Source: Alphaproteobacteria bacterium
GTDB lineage: Bacteria > Pseudomonadota > Alphaproteobacteria > Caulobacterales > Hyphomonadaceae
NCBI GenBank assembly: GCA_009909065.1
Contig: JAAANZ010000095.1
Coordinates: forward strand, 19,959-83,958
Direction of reading: 5' to 3'
DNA: 64,000 bases
Shown in pieces: positions 1 to 7,891 of the stretch; positions within the stretch are counted from its first letter, which is position 1, and every line of letters starts with the position of its first letter. Position numbers and translations under genes: made by a program. The notes beneath the pieces are model-generated. The model did no database searches. It worked only from the letters and a program-made list of their open reading frames with translations, and was not told the DNA's origin.

Positions 1-1176
1 GGTCGTGCGCACCGCCTTCAGGTCAACGAGGGTAAGAACCGCCACGATGATCGTCGCGGCGAGGACCGCCTGGGGCAGGTAAAACAGGAGCGGGGTGAGG
101 AAGACGGTCGCCAGCCCGATCCCGATGGCGGTCAGCGCGCCCGCCGCCGGGGTCTGCGCGCCGGCATCGAAATTCACCGCCGAACGCGCCAGCCCGCCGG
201 TGACCGGATAACCGCTGGACACACCCGCCGCGAGGCTCGCCGCGCCCAGGCCGATCAGCTCCTGGTTCGGATCGACGCGCTGGCGCTTCTTGGCGGCAAG
301 AGTCTGGGCGACCGAAACCGATTCCACGAAGCCGATCAGGGCAATCAGCGCCGCCGAGCCGGCCAGCTGGCGCCAGACCTGTGCGTCAAAGGCCGGAAGG
401 CCGATCTCCGGCAGGTCGCGCGGCACGTCGCGAAGAATGGCAACGCCGCGGTCCTCCAGGCCAAGGCTCCAGACCGCCAGTATGCCTGCAATCACCGCGA
501 AGACGGGCCCTGTGCGCGCAAGGATCGTCGCCGCCTGTTCGCTGAGCCCGGCCCCTTTCAGGAGACTCTTGAACCGCCCCCTCACCCAGAACAGGAAAGC
601 CAGCGAGCCCCCGCCCACGACCAGTGTCGGAAGATTGGTGTCGGGCAGGTGAATGACCAGCGAATGGGTGATCTCGACGAGATTGTGGCCATGCGCCTCG
701 ATCCCGAGGATATGCTTGAGCTGGGAAGCGGCAATGATGATTCCGGAGGCGGTGATAAAGCCCGAGATCACCGGATGGCTGAGGAAATTGGCGAGAAATC
801 CCATCCTGAACAGGCCCATGACCAGGAGGATAAGCCCCGAAAGCAGGGCGAGGATCAGTGCGGCCTGGACATAGGCTTCGCTGCCCGGCGCGGCGATCCG
901 CCCGGCAGCTGCGGCTGTCATCAGCGAGAGGATCGCGACCGGCCCCACGGCCAGGGTCCGGCTGGTGCCGAAAAGGGCATAGGCAACCAGGGGCAGGATC
1001 GAGGCATATAGCCCGACCTGCGGGGGCAGGCCGGCCAGCAGCGCATAGGCCAGCGATTGCGGGATGAGCATGATCGTCACGATCAGCGCCGCGACGGAAT
1101 CATTCAGCAAAGTGGAGGCGCGATAGTCGCGCCCCCATTCGAGCACCGGAAAGAACCGTGACAATGTTCGCAGCAT
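1..1176 (-). CDS. SulP-family anion (sulfate) transporter, 3' end outside window
   Basis: The reverse strand encodes about 392 residues of a multi-pass membrane protein beginning MLRTLSRFFPVLEW and running off the left edge. It shows the SulP signature order: an early PQSLAYALLAGLPP-like segment, then GPVAILS, then SHPVISGF, then a conserved PVTGGLARSAVN block. The C-terminal STAS domain, if present, lies outside the window. SulP proteins move sulfate or other anions, often with sodium or protons. The start at 1176 has a GGGAGG ribosome site just upstream. It lies 48 bases downstream of the persulfide-dioxygenase-like gene on the same strand, so the pair is probably one operon, and the substrate may be an oxidised sulfur product such as sulfite or sulfate. 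The substrate is inferred only from that context. Confidence 0.9.
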   Translation of the reverse strand, partial: MLRTLSRFFPVLEWGRDYRASTLLNDSVAALIVTIMLIPQSLAYALLAGLPPQVGLYASILPLVAYALFGTSRTLAVGPVAILSLMTAAAAGRIAAPGSEAYVQAALILALLSGLILLVMGLFRMGFLANFLSHPVISGFITASGIIIAASQLKHILGIEAHGHNLVEITHSLVIHLPDTNLPTLVVGGGSLAFLFWVRGRFKSLLKGAGLSEQAATILARTGPVFAVIAGILAVWSLGLEDRGVAILRDVPRDLPEIGLPAFDAQVWRQLAGSAALIALIGFVESVSVAQTLAAKKRQRVDPNQELIGLGAASLAAGVSSGYPVTGGLARSAVNFDAGAQTPAAGALTAIGIGLATVFLTPLLFYLPQAVLAATIIVAVLTLVDLKAVRTT

Positions 1177-1224
1177 GACGCGCCTCCCGCCCGGGCGGAC
1201 CTGGCCGCCGCCCCGGCCTGCCTA

Positions 1225-2091
1225 TCAGAGCGCGTCGAGCGGGATCTTGATATAGCGCTGGCCATTATCCTCGGGCGGGGGCATCTCGCCGGCGCGCATG
1301 TTGATCTGTATCGAGGGCAGGATGAGGCGCGGCATGCCGAGGGTCGCATCGCGGGTCTCGCGCATGTTGACGAATTCGTCTTCGCTCACCCCGTCATGGA
1401 CATGGATATTGTTTGCCCGTTCCTCGGCCACGGTGGTCTCCCAGCGATACTCGTCCCGGCCGGGCGCCTTGTAGTCATGGCACATGAACAGCCGGGTCTC
1501 CGGCGGCAGGGCGAGGACCTTCCGGATCGAACGGAAAAGCGTGCGGGCATCGCCGCCGGGAAAGTCGCAGCGCGCGGTGCCGAAATCCGGCATGAAGAGC
1601 GTGTCGCCGACAAAGGCCGCATCGCCGATCACATAGGTCATGCAGGCGGGCGTATGGCCGGGCGTGTGCATGGCATGGGCTTCCAGTTCACCAATCCTGA
1701 ACACGTCGCCGTCCCGGAAAAGATGGTCGAACTGGCTGCCATCGCGCTGAAACTGCGTGCCGGCATTGAAGATCTTGCCGAAAACATCCTGGACGGTCGT
1801 GATCTCGCTGCCGATGGCCAGCTTTCCGCCCAGCGTCTCCTGGATGTAGGGCGCTCCGGAGAGATGGTCGGCATGGACATGGGTTTCCAGGATCCATTCC
1901 AGGCTGAGGCCCTGCTCGCGGATATAGGCAATGATTTCGTCGGCCGAGTCCTTGCTGGTGCGCCCGGAGGCGGGATCATAATCCAGCACGCTGTCGATGA
2001 CCGCGCAGGCCTTTGTGGCCGGATCGGTCACGACATAGCTAACGGTGAAAGTCGGCTCGTCAAAGAAGGCCTGAACATGGGGCTTCTGCAT
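1225..2091 (-). CDS. MBL-fold persulfide dioxygenase-like hydrolase (Blh/ETHE1 type)
   Basis: This 288-residue metallo-beta-lactamase-fold protein carries the metal-binding motif THVHADHLSG, a later HTPGHTPAC histidine, GDTLF and a C-terminal CHDY motif. That is the pattern of ETHE1-like sulfur dioxygenases and of the Blh proteins found in BigR/SqrR-controlled operons. These enzymes oxidise glutathione persulfide to sulfite, or act beside sulfide:quinone reductase in sulfide detoxification. I chose the start at 2091 because GGAG lies six bases upstream; the longer frame would begin at 2127 inside the palindromic promoter element. The SulP transporter follows directly. No bigR/sqrR regulator or sqr gene is in the window. 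Membership of the fold is firm; the exact substrate is inferred. Confidence 0.88.
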   Translation of the reverse strand: MQKPHVQAFFDEPTFTVSYVVTDPATKACAVIDSVLDYDPASGRTSKDSADEIIAYIREQGLSLEWILETHVHADHLSGAPYIQETLGGKLAIGSEITTVQDVFGKIFNAGTQFQRDGSQFDHLFRDGDVFRIGELEAHAMHTPGHTPACMTYVIGDAAFVGDTLFMPDFGTARCDFPGGDARTLFRSIRKVLALPPETRLFMCHDYKAPGRDEYRWETTVAEERANNIHVHDGVSEDEFVNMRETRDATLGMPRLILPSIQINMRAGEMPPPEDNGQRYIKIPLDAL

Positions 2092-2123
2092 TTTCGACTC
2101 CGTCACAATTCGGGTTGAACCTT

Positions 2124-2147
2124 GCATTTTAGAGTATTCTAAAATGC
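2124..2147 (-). promoter_or_regulatory. Perfect inverted-repeat operator at the persulfide dioxygenase promoter
   Basis: The arms GCATTTTAGA and TCTAAAATGC are exact reverse complements, separated by GTAT. The element covers the likely -10 region of the gene that starts at 2091. Placement over a promoter -10 and the sulfur-oxidation context suggest the binding site of a dimeric repressor, for example an ArsR-family persulfide sensor of the BigR/SqrR type. The identity of the regulator is inference. Confidence 0.65.
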
Positions 2148-2158
2148 CTCGATTTCAA
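2131..2158 (-). promoter_or_regulatory. Candidate sigma-70-type promoter for the sulfur operon
   Basis: On the minus strand TTGAAA (2158-2153) is followed after 16 bases by TACTCT (2136-2131). The -10 lies inside the inverted repeat, so repressor binding would block RNA polymerase. The predicted leader to the start codon at 2091 would be roughly 30 bases. Confidence 0.45.
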
Positions 2159-2175
2159 TCCGGGTGCGACAAACA

Positions 2176-2195
2176 GGCTACCGTTTCAGGCAGCC
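2176..2195 (-). terminator. Candidate terminator overlapping the ptsN stop codon
   Basis: On the minus strand GGCTGCC and GGTAGCC can pair (one G-U pair) around a six-base loop and are followed by a short T-containing stretch (TGTTTGT). It would separate ptsN from the sulfur operon. The stem is short and the T tract is poor. Confidence 0.35.
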
Positions 2196-2665
2196 GAGAC
2201 ATTTGACGTGGTCGGACAGAGAATGGCGCACACCTCTTCATGCGTTGACACCTCGCGCAACTTGTCACGAATACTCGACTGGCGCAGCGCCCGGCTGACC
2301 TGGGCCAGCGCCCGAAGATGATCGGCCCCGGACGCCAGCGGTGCCAGCAGCATGAAGACGATATCGCAGGGGCGCTCGTCAATCGCGTCGAAATCGACGC
2401 CTTCCTTTAGACGCAGATAGGCGCCGATGGGAGCGCTGACCTGTTTCAGGCGCGCATGGGGGATCGCCACACCGTCGCCAACGCCGGTGGACCCGAGTTG
2501 CTCACGTTCCATGACCGCATCGACGATCTCGCGCGCACTCACGGTTTCCCCGAGCTTGCCGGCCAGCGCCTCGGCCAGAAGCAGGATAGCCTGCTTGCGG
2601 CTCGAAGCGTCGGCAAGTGGGAGAATCACCCCGCCATTCAACAGGGAAGAAAGATCGATAGCCAT
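2186..2665 (-). CDS. ptsN: PTS IIA-Ntr nitrogen regulatory protein PtsN
   Basis: This 159-residue protein is a full-length EIIA-Ntr domain. The phosphorylatable histidine is in GVAIPHARL, and the SGADHLRALAQVSR segment is typical of the family. PtsN accepts phosphate from the PtsP-NPr relay and regulates potassium uptake, nitrogen and carbon responses; it is cytoplasmic. I chose the internal start MAIDLSSLL at 2665 rather than the longer frame at 2746 because family members begin there and the longer form runs into the hpf stop region. It lies 34 bases downstream of hpf on the same strand, the standard arrangement rpoN-hpf-ptsN. Confidence 0.95.
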   Translation of the reverse strand: MAIDLSSLLNGGVILPLADASSRKQAILLLAEALAGKLGETVSAREIVDAVMEREQLGSTGVGDGVAIPHARLKQVSAPIGAYLRLKEGVDFDAIDERPCDIVFMLLAPLASGADHLRALAQVSRALRQSSIRDKLREVSTHEEVCAILCPTTSNVSAA

Positions 2666-2699
2666 GACGGATTCCCGGTCGGCGCGTATTCGTGCGCAT

Positions 2700-3308
2700 T
2701 CAGCTGGTTTCGGCCACGCCGGGATCAACCCAGCCGATATGGCCATCTGGACGGCGGTACACCATGTTCAGCCCATTATGCCTTGCATTGCGAAACATCA
2801 AGGCTGGAGCCTCCCCGAGCTCGAGCTGCATGACGGCTTCCGAAACGGTCATGGTGCGGATCGAGGCGTTTCCTTCCGCCACGGTCAGCGGTCCCTGATC
2901 GGCGCCATTCTCCTGAGAGAGCGCTTCGTCTGCCTCGTCGAGAGCTTCCTCCTCGTTCGCCTGCAGAATGAAGGCGCTTGCCGGTTCGCTTGGCATGGGC
3001 TGGCGGCCCGGGCGGTGATGGTCTTTCAGGCGACGCTTGTAGCGGCGCACGCGTTTCTCGATCTTGCCGAGGGCGCCTTCTACCGCGCCATAGGGTTCAT
3101 CGCCCTGGTTGACTGCGTGAAGGATGATCCCGGAGGGCAGATGCACATTCAAGTCAACCTCGAACAGATACCCCTCCTTCGTCACGGTCACATGGGCATC
3201 GCCTGACCGGTCGAAATACTTGGTAACGGCCGCTTCCAGACCCGCGGAGATCCGCTCCTGCAGGGCCTCGCCCAACTGCATGTTCTTGCCGGCGATCTTG
3301 ATCTGCAA
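2700..3308 (-). CDS. hpf: Long-form ribosome hibernation promoting factor, TTG start
   Basis: The protein is 202 residues long. It has an N-terminal HPF/RaiA domain (MQIKIAGKNMQ at residue 1, then basic KRVRRYKRRLKDHH near residue 90) and a C-terminal dimerisation domain (residues ~145-200, ending in NMVYRRPDGHIGWVDP). Long HPF dimerises 70S ribosomes into inactive 100S particles in stationary phase. The ATG options upstream add about 100 residues unlike the family. The start is therefore TTG at 3308, preceded by GGAG with a seven-base spacer. It sits between rpoN and ptsN, as in most alphaproteobacteria. Confidence 0.93.
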   Translation of the reverse strand: MQIKIAGKNMQLGEALQERISAGLEAAVTKYFDRSGDAHVTVTKEGYLFEVDLNVHLPSGIILHAVNQGDEPYGAVEGALGKIEKRVRRYKRRLKDHHRPGRQPMPSEPASAFILQANEEEALDEADEALSQENGADQGPLTVAEGNASIRTMTVSEAVMQLELGEAPALMFRNARHNGLNMVYRRPDGHIGWVDPGVAETS

Positions 3309-3399
3309 TTTGGTACTCCGTGTCTGCGATATGACGCCCGGCATGGTGCGCCGAAAACGGGAAAAACGCAAAACCCGGCGCCCATGAGCCCGGGGCGGC

Positions 3400-4890
3400 T
3401 CAGGCGCTCTGCTGCATTCGCCGCCGGCGCTGCACAGAGGAGGGAATATTGAGGCTTTCGCGATACTTGGCCACGGTACGGCGGGCGATGTCGACACCAT
3501 AGCCGGTGAGGATCTCGACGATCTGGTCGTCGGACAGGACATTGGCGGCGGTTTCCGTCTCGATGAGCCCCTTGATCCGGTGGCGCACCGCCTCGGCCGA
3601 ATGCGCATCGCCGCCGCCGGTGGACGGGATCGCGGCGGAGAAGAAATATTTCAGTTCGAATAGACCGCGCGGCGTCGACATGTATTTGTTGGATGTCACC
3701 CGGCTGACGGTGGATTCATGCATCTCGATCGCATCGGCAACCTGTTTCAGGTTGAGCGGGCGCAGATGCGCCACCCCATGGGCGAAGAATGCATCCTGCT
3801 GGCGCACCAGTTCGCTGGCCACTTTCAGGATCGTGCGCGCGCGCTGGTCGAGCGACTTGATCAGCCATGTCGCATTGGCCGCACACTCGGAAATGAAATC
3901 CCTGTCATTCTCGCGCATGGGCAGGGCCGACACCTCGGCATAATAGGCCTTGTCCATGAGAACGCGCGGCAGCGTCTCCGAATTCAGCTCCACCGCGAAA
4001 CGCCCGTCCGGCAGCTCGCGCACGAACACGTCCGGGGCGACCGCCACGGCGGTATCGCTGGCAAAGCCGGCGCCGGGGCGCGGGGTCAGTTCGCGCAATT
4101 CCTCGATCATGTCGCGCACATCGGCCTTGTCGACGGCGCAGATCGCGCTCAGCGCCTGCAGGTCGAACTTCGCCACCAGGTCGAGATTCTCGACCAGCGC
4201 CGCCATGGCCGGATCGTGGCGGTCACGCTCCTGGAGTTGCAGGCGCAGGCATTCGGGCACCGAGCGGGCCATCGCCCCCGTCGGGTCGAAGCCCTGGCAG
4301 AATTCCAGGACCCGCAGGACCGTCGCTTCATCGGTGCCCAGTGCGGCCGCGACCTCTGCGGGTTCGGCCCGGCAATAGCCGCCCTCGTCAGTCTCATCGA
4401 TGAGGCGGGCCGCGATCAGCCGCTCGGCCGGGTCCAGGCCGGCCAGGTTGAGCTGGCTCAGCAGATGGTCTCGCAGGGTGGTTTCGCCGGTCGCGACGCC
4501 CTCGAAATCGAAATTCTCGCCGTTTCCGCCCGCGCCGACGCCCGACCAGTCGGTCTGCGCCGAGGGCCCGCTCGCCGCGCTGGTATCAGAACCGGTAGCG
4601 CCCTCGAAGACATCCTCGCTGGGCGCATCCAGCGCCTCGCGCGCCTCGTTCAGGCCGCTCGTTTCATCGAGTGTCAGGCTGTCGCGCCGCGATTCCGCTT
4701 CGTCGCCGGACCGATCGCCGCCCTCCTCGCCGTCGCCGGCCTTCAGGAGCGGATTGCGCTCGATTTCGGCTTCGACGAATTCGGCCAGCTCGATATTGGA
4801 CAATTGCAGCAGCTTGATCGCCTGCTGAAGCTGGGGGGTCATGACCAGAGACTGGCTCTGGCGAAGATCAAGGCGCTGATTGATGCTCAT
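3400..4890 (-). CDS. rpoN: RNA polymerase sigma-54 factor RpoN
   Basis: The protein is 496 residues. The N-terminal activator-interacting region is glutamine-rich (LDLRQSQSLVMTPQLQQAIKLLQ, residues ~6-28). An acidic region II follows, then the core-binding domain, an HTH (LKQVADAIEMHESTVSR) and the C-terminal RpoN box, seen here as ARRTVAKYRE. RpoN directs RNA polymerase to -24/-12 promoters and needs AAA+ activators. I chose the start at 4890 (MSINQRLDLRQ), which lies four bases after the lptB stop and implies coupling. The longer frame from 4989 overlaps lptB and is rejected. Confidence 0.97.
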   Translation of the reverse strand: MSINQRLDLRQSQSLVMTPQLQQAIKLLQLSNIELAEFVEAEIERNPLLKAGDGEEGGDRSGDEAESRRDSLTLDETSGLNEAREALDAPSEDVFEGATGSDTSAASGPSAQTDWSGVGAGGNGENFDFEGVATGETTLRDHLLSQLNLAGLDPAERLIAARLIDETDEGGYCRAEPAEVAAALGTDEATVLRVLEFCQGFDPTGAMARSVPECLRLQLQERDRHDPAMAALVENLDLVAKFDLQALSAICAVDKADVRDMIEELRELTPRPGAGFASDTAVAVAPDVFVRELPDGRFAVELNSETLPRVLMDKAYYAEVSALPMRENDRDFISECAANATWLIKSLDQRARTILKVASELVRQQDAFFAHGVAHLRPLNLKQVADAIEMHESTVSRVTSNKYMSTPRGLFELKYFFSAAIPSTGGGDAHSAEAVRHRIKGLIETETAANVLSDDQIVEILTGYGVDIARRTVAKYRESLNIPSSVQRRRRMQQSA

Positions 4891-4894
4891 GGGT

Positions 4895-5629
4895 CTATGC
4901 CGCAAACCTGTCGCCAAGATAAACGCGCCGCACTTCTTCATTGCGCAGCACCATTTCGGGAGGCCCGTCAAACAGGACCTCGCCATCATACATCACATAG
5001 GCGCGATCGACGATCTCCAGTGTCTCGCGAACCTGATGGTCGGTGACGAGGACACCGAGGCCGCGTTGCTTCAGGTAGCGGACCAGGTCGGAGATGTCCG
5101 AGATCGCCAGCGGGTCGATCCCCGTAAAGGGTTCGTCGAGCAACATGAAACTCGGCCGCGAAGCCAGTGCGCGCGCAATCTCGACACGTCGGCGCTCGCC
5201 GCCCGATAGCGAGGTGGCCGACTGCTCGCGCAGGTGCGCGATATGCAGTTCCTCGAGCAGCGCATTGACCTGTTCAGCCCGCCGGGCGCGGTCCTTCTCG
5301 AACAGTTCGACCACGGCCATGACATTTTCCTCGACGCTCATGCCGCGGAAGATGGAAGCCTCCTGAGGCAGGTAGCCCATGCCCAGGCGCGCACGCTGAT
5401 ACATCGGGAGCGCCGTCACATCCTCGCCGTCGATCCGGATGGTGCCCGAATCGGCGCCGATCAGGCCCATGATCATGTAGAAACAGGTGGTCTTGCCGGC
5501 GCCGTTGGGACCGAGGAGGCCCACAATCTCGCCGCGGGAGAGGCGAACGGAGACATCGCGCACGACCTGGCGCTTCCCGAAGCTCTTGCCGAGCGCCTCG
5601 ACAACCAGACCTTCCGCGCTGTCAGTCAT
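4895..5629 (-). CDS. lptB: LPS export ABC transporter ATP-binding protein LptB
   Basis: This 244-residue ATPase shows Walker A GPNGAGKTT, the signature LSGGERRR and Walker B FMLLDEPF. The LptB-typical SIFRGMSVEENV segment lies in the Q-loop region. LptB powers LptFG, which extract lipopolysaccharide from the inner membrane and pass it to LptC and LptA. Two adjacent ATGs exist (5632 and 5629); I prefer the second because GAGGAG is then spaced six bases away. It follows lptC-lptA in the same direction and is nearly joined to rpoN. Confidence 0.96.
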   Translation of the reverse strand: MTDSAEGLVVEALGKSFGKRQVVRDVSVRLSRGEIVGLLGPNGAGKTTCFYMIMGLIGADSGTIRIDGEDVTALPMYQRARLGMGYLPQEASIFRGMSVEENVMAVVELFEKDRARRAEQVNALLEELHIAHLREQSATSLSGGERRRVEIARALASRPSFMLLDEPFTGIDPLAISDISDLVRYLKQRGLGVLVTDHQVRETLEIVDRAYVMYDGEVLFDGPPEMVLRNEEVRRVYLGDRFAA

Positions 5630-5684
5630 CATCGTCTCCTCACCGCGGCGGGGCCGCCTTGCGATCATGGTCTAGCCCGGCCTT

Positions 5685-5714
5685 GCTTAAGATCGCTTTA
5701 GGCGGACCCGTCAA
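5685..5714 (-). promoter_or_regulatory. Candidate promoter ahead of lptB-rpoN
   Basis: On the minus strand TTGACG (5714-5709) is followed after 18 bases by TTAAGC (5690-5685), in the roughly 107-base gap between lptA and lptB. The -35 is good and the -10 is weak. It would allow lptB-rpoN transcription separate from lptCA. Confidence 0.35.
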
Positions 5715-5736
5715 TTTCTCCCGACCTGCAGGGGCC

Positions 5737-6288
5737 TTATTCCTCCCGGCCGGCCGCCGCGGATTCCGGCTCGGCCTCGCCGTTCGGGATGATCAGCATC
5801 TGCACGCGGCCCTCGCCGCCGCGCAGCGTCGAGCGTCCTTCGGGCACATTGATCACCAGCCTTTCCCCGCGCGCGACATCCTCGCCGCGCACAAGCACGA
5901 CCTCCCCGGTCAGCGTGATCGTCTCGCTCGCGGCGTCATAGCTGCCCGAATTGCCGGTCGCCTTCAGGTCCGGCGTGATGTAATAGACATTACCATCGGC
6001 GAGCATTTTCTCGATCTCGCCGAAGCCGCCGCCAATACCGGCCTGCGGGCCGCCCTGCCGGCTGGCATAATTGAGTGTGACCTTGTCGGCGCGCAGGCGC
6101 GCATCGCCCTGGATGATATCAACATTGCCGATGACGACGACGCGCTGCTCGCGCTCATAGACCGAGGAATTGTCGGCATTCACACGGATCGGGCCGCCTT
6201 CGGAGGACAATTGCCCCATGGCCGGCGGCACGACGGCGCACAAACCGGCCATGAGGCCCGCCGCGCGCAGGATTGAACTAGCCTTCAT
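5737..6288 (-). CDS. lptA: Periplasmic LPS transport protein LptA
   Basis: The 183-residue product has a signal peptide (residues 1-26, cleavage near PAMG-Q) followed by an OstA/LptA beta-jellyroll. Typical strands are IRVNADNSSVYEREQRVVV and LTGEVVLVRGEDVARGERL. LptA forms the periplasmic bridge that carries LPS to LptDE. I place the start at 6288 (MKASSIL); an ATG three codons upstream is an alternative and is nearer the GAGGG ribosome site. The gene overlaps the end of lptC by 11 bases. The C-terminal tail is acidic and alanine-rich. Confidence 0.92.
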   Translation of the reverse strand: MKASSILRAAGLMAGLCAVVPPAMGQLSSEGGPIRVNADNSSVYEREQRVVVIGNVDIIQGDARLRADKVTLNYASRQGGPQAGIGGGFGEIEKMLADGNVYYITPDLKATGNSGSYDAASETITLTGEVVLVRGEDVARGERLVINVPEGRSTLRGGEGRVQMLIIPNGEAEPESAAAGREE

Positions 6289-6991
6289 TGAGATCATCAC
6301 CCTCGTCTTGGCCCTCGCCTGGCGGCGTCGGCTCCGCTGCGGGCGCCTCTGCCTGTGTGTCTTCCGGGACGAATGTGATCTCCACATTTCCCCGGAATTT
6401 GATGACATCCCCATTCTCGAGAATCTCATAACTGTCGGAACGAATATCACCGACCGGACCGTATCCCCGCAAGGGCTCGAGACCCTCGATCCGCGCCTCG
6501 CTGACATGGAAGCGCGCCTCGCTGGTGCGGAAACGGTATCCGGCTGCGTCTTCCACGCGCACATCCCTGTAAAGATCCAGCGTTTCCGTCACCCGGTTGT
6601 AAACGCCCTCCGGCGCGGTCACCTCGCTGCCGATATCATCGACAAGCCTCGGATTGACCAGGTCGATGACATTCTCGTCCGCGCGCCGGCGCTGGGCACT
6701 GTCAGCCGTGATCACATAGGCCCGCCCTTCCCCGTCCCGGCCGGTGAAGCGCGGATTGATCATGGTCACGATCTCGTTGGACCGGAAGGCCTTTCGTTCG
6801 CCCGACAGCCCGGCCACGGCATTGCGAACCACGTGACCGGCCAGAAGGCCGATCGAGATCGCCGCGCCGGCCACGAAAACCATCCTCATCAGCCGGACCA
6901 GGTCCGAGCGCCGGCGCGCCTGCTCCAGGGTGAGCTGGCGCCTCGGGGCCCAGGCGAAATCGCCGGGATTGGCTGTGTCTCGGGCGCTCAT
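6278..6991 (-). CDS. lptC: LPS export protein LptC
   Basis: The 237-residue protein has a single N-terminal membrane anchor (about residues 36-58) and a periplasmic LptC domain. Residues such as MINPRFTGRDGEGRAY, and ITADSAQR after it, match alphaproteobacterial LptC. It receives LPS from LptB2FG and hands it to LptA. The C-terminus carries a short acidic, proline-rich tail (TPPGEGQDEGDD) that is not part of the fold. It lies between rnd and lptA on the same strand, a conserved alphaproteobacterial order. Confidence 0.92.
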   Translation of the reverse strand: MSARDTANPGDFAWAPRRQLTLEQARRRSDLVRLMRMVFVAGAAISIGLLAGHVVRNAVAGLSGERKAFRSNEIVTMINPRFTGRDGEGRAYVITADSAQRRRADENVIDLVNPRLVDDIGSEVTAPEGVYNRVTETLDLYRDVRVEDAAGYRFRTSEARFHVSEARIEGLEPLRGYGPVGDIRSDSYEILENGDVIKFRGNVEITFVPEDTQAEAPAAEPTPPGEGQDEGDDLNEG

Positions 6992-7110
6992 GACTCTTTG
7001 TCGTTGTCAGTCCGCTAAAATGGATCGTGATCAGTCCTTAGACAAACATGGCCGGTTGCGAAAGCGGTGATAGGATGACGCTTTGGTCAGGTGCCGGCAG
7101 GCCTCCGCCG

Positions 7111-7728
7111 TCAGCCGCCATGCGAGAAAATGTCGCTATGGGCCCAGCCGGCCAGGTCCAGATCGGCCCGAATGGGCAGGAATTCGAAGCAGGATTGCGC
7201 CAGCGACAGGCGGTTCTCCCGGGCCAGCATCGCTTCAAGCCCGTCCTTGATGGCGTGCAGGTGGAGCACGTCCGCGGCCGCATATTCAAGCTGGGCCTCG
7301 CTCAGCGTCTGCGCGCCCCAGTCCGAGCTTTGCTGGGCCTTGGACAGGTCGATCCCGGCAATCTCGCGCGCGACATGCTTGAGGCCATGCTGATCGGTAT
7401 AGGTGCGCGCCAGCTTCGAGGCGATCTTGGTGCACCAGACCGGCGCGCAGGTGATGCCCAGCCAGTGTTTCATCATTGCAATGTCGAAACGGCCATAGTG
7501 AAAGATCTTCAACCGCTGCGGGTCGCCGAGCAGCGACTTGAGACGGGGGCAATCATAGCTGCGTTCGAGATGCACGATATGGGCCTGGCCATCGCCGGCG
7601 GACATCTGCACCACGCACAGCGCATCACGAAAGGGATCGAGCCCCATGGCCTCGGTGTCGACGGCGATTTCGCGGCCCAGATCAACACTGTCGGGCAGGT
7701 CACCCTTATGAAAGAAAATATCGCTCAA
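7111..7728 (-). CDS. rnd: Short ribonuclease D-type 3'-5' exonuclease
   Basis: This 205-residue protein is a stand-alone DEDDy exonuclease domain. VDTEAMGL gives the first Asp and Glu, HYGRFD the next Asp, and YAAADV the Tyr/Asp pair. It lacks the C-terminal HRDC domains of E. coli RNase D, as is usual for the short alphaproteobacterial form found just upstream of lptC. It probably trims stable RNA 3' ends; the substrate is inferred from the family. It diverges from egtB across a 163-base gap that must hold both promoters. Confidence 0.9.
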   Translation of the reverse strand: MSDIFFHKGDLPDSVDLGREIAVDTEAMGLDPFRDALCVVQMSAGDGQAHIVHLERSYDCPRLKSLLGDPQRLKIFHYGRFDIAMMKHWLGITCAPVWCTKIASKLARTYTDQHGLKHVAREIAGIDLSKAQQSSDWGAQTLSEAQLEYAAADVLHLHAIKDGLEAMLARENRLSLAQSCFEFLPIRADLDLAGWAHSDIFSHGG

Positions 7729-7891
7729 GACCCTTGAACTCCACGCAGATTTGCTTCTTGCAGTCCGATCTTATGCCGAAACATCCCCCGATCGGCCAGA
7801 GGCATGAGCGATCCGCAAGGGAATTTTTCCCCGTCCGCGGGTGGCGCGAGCCCGGCCGGCTACCTAGTATCCTCTGTCAATGGAGGCGGCG

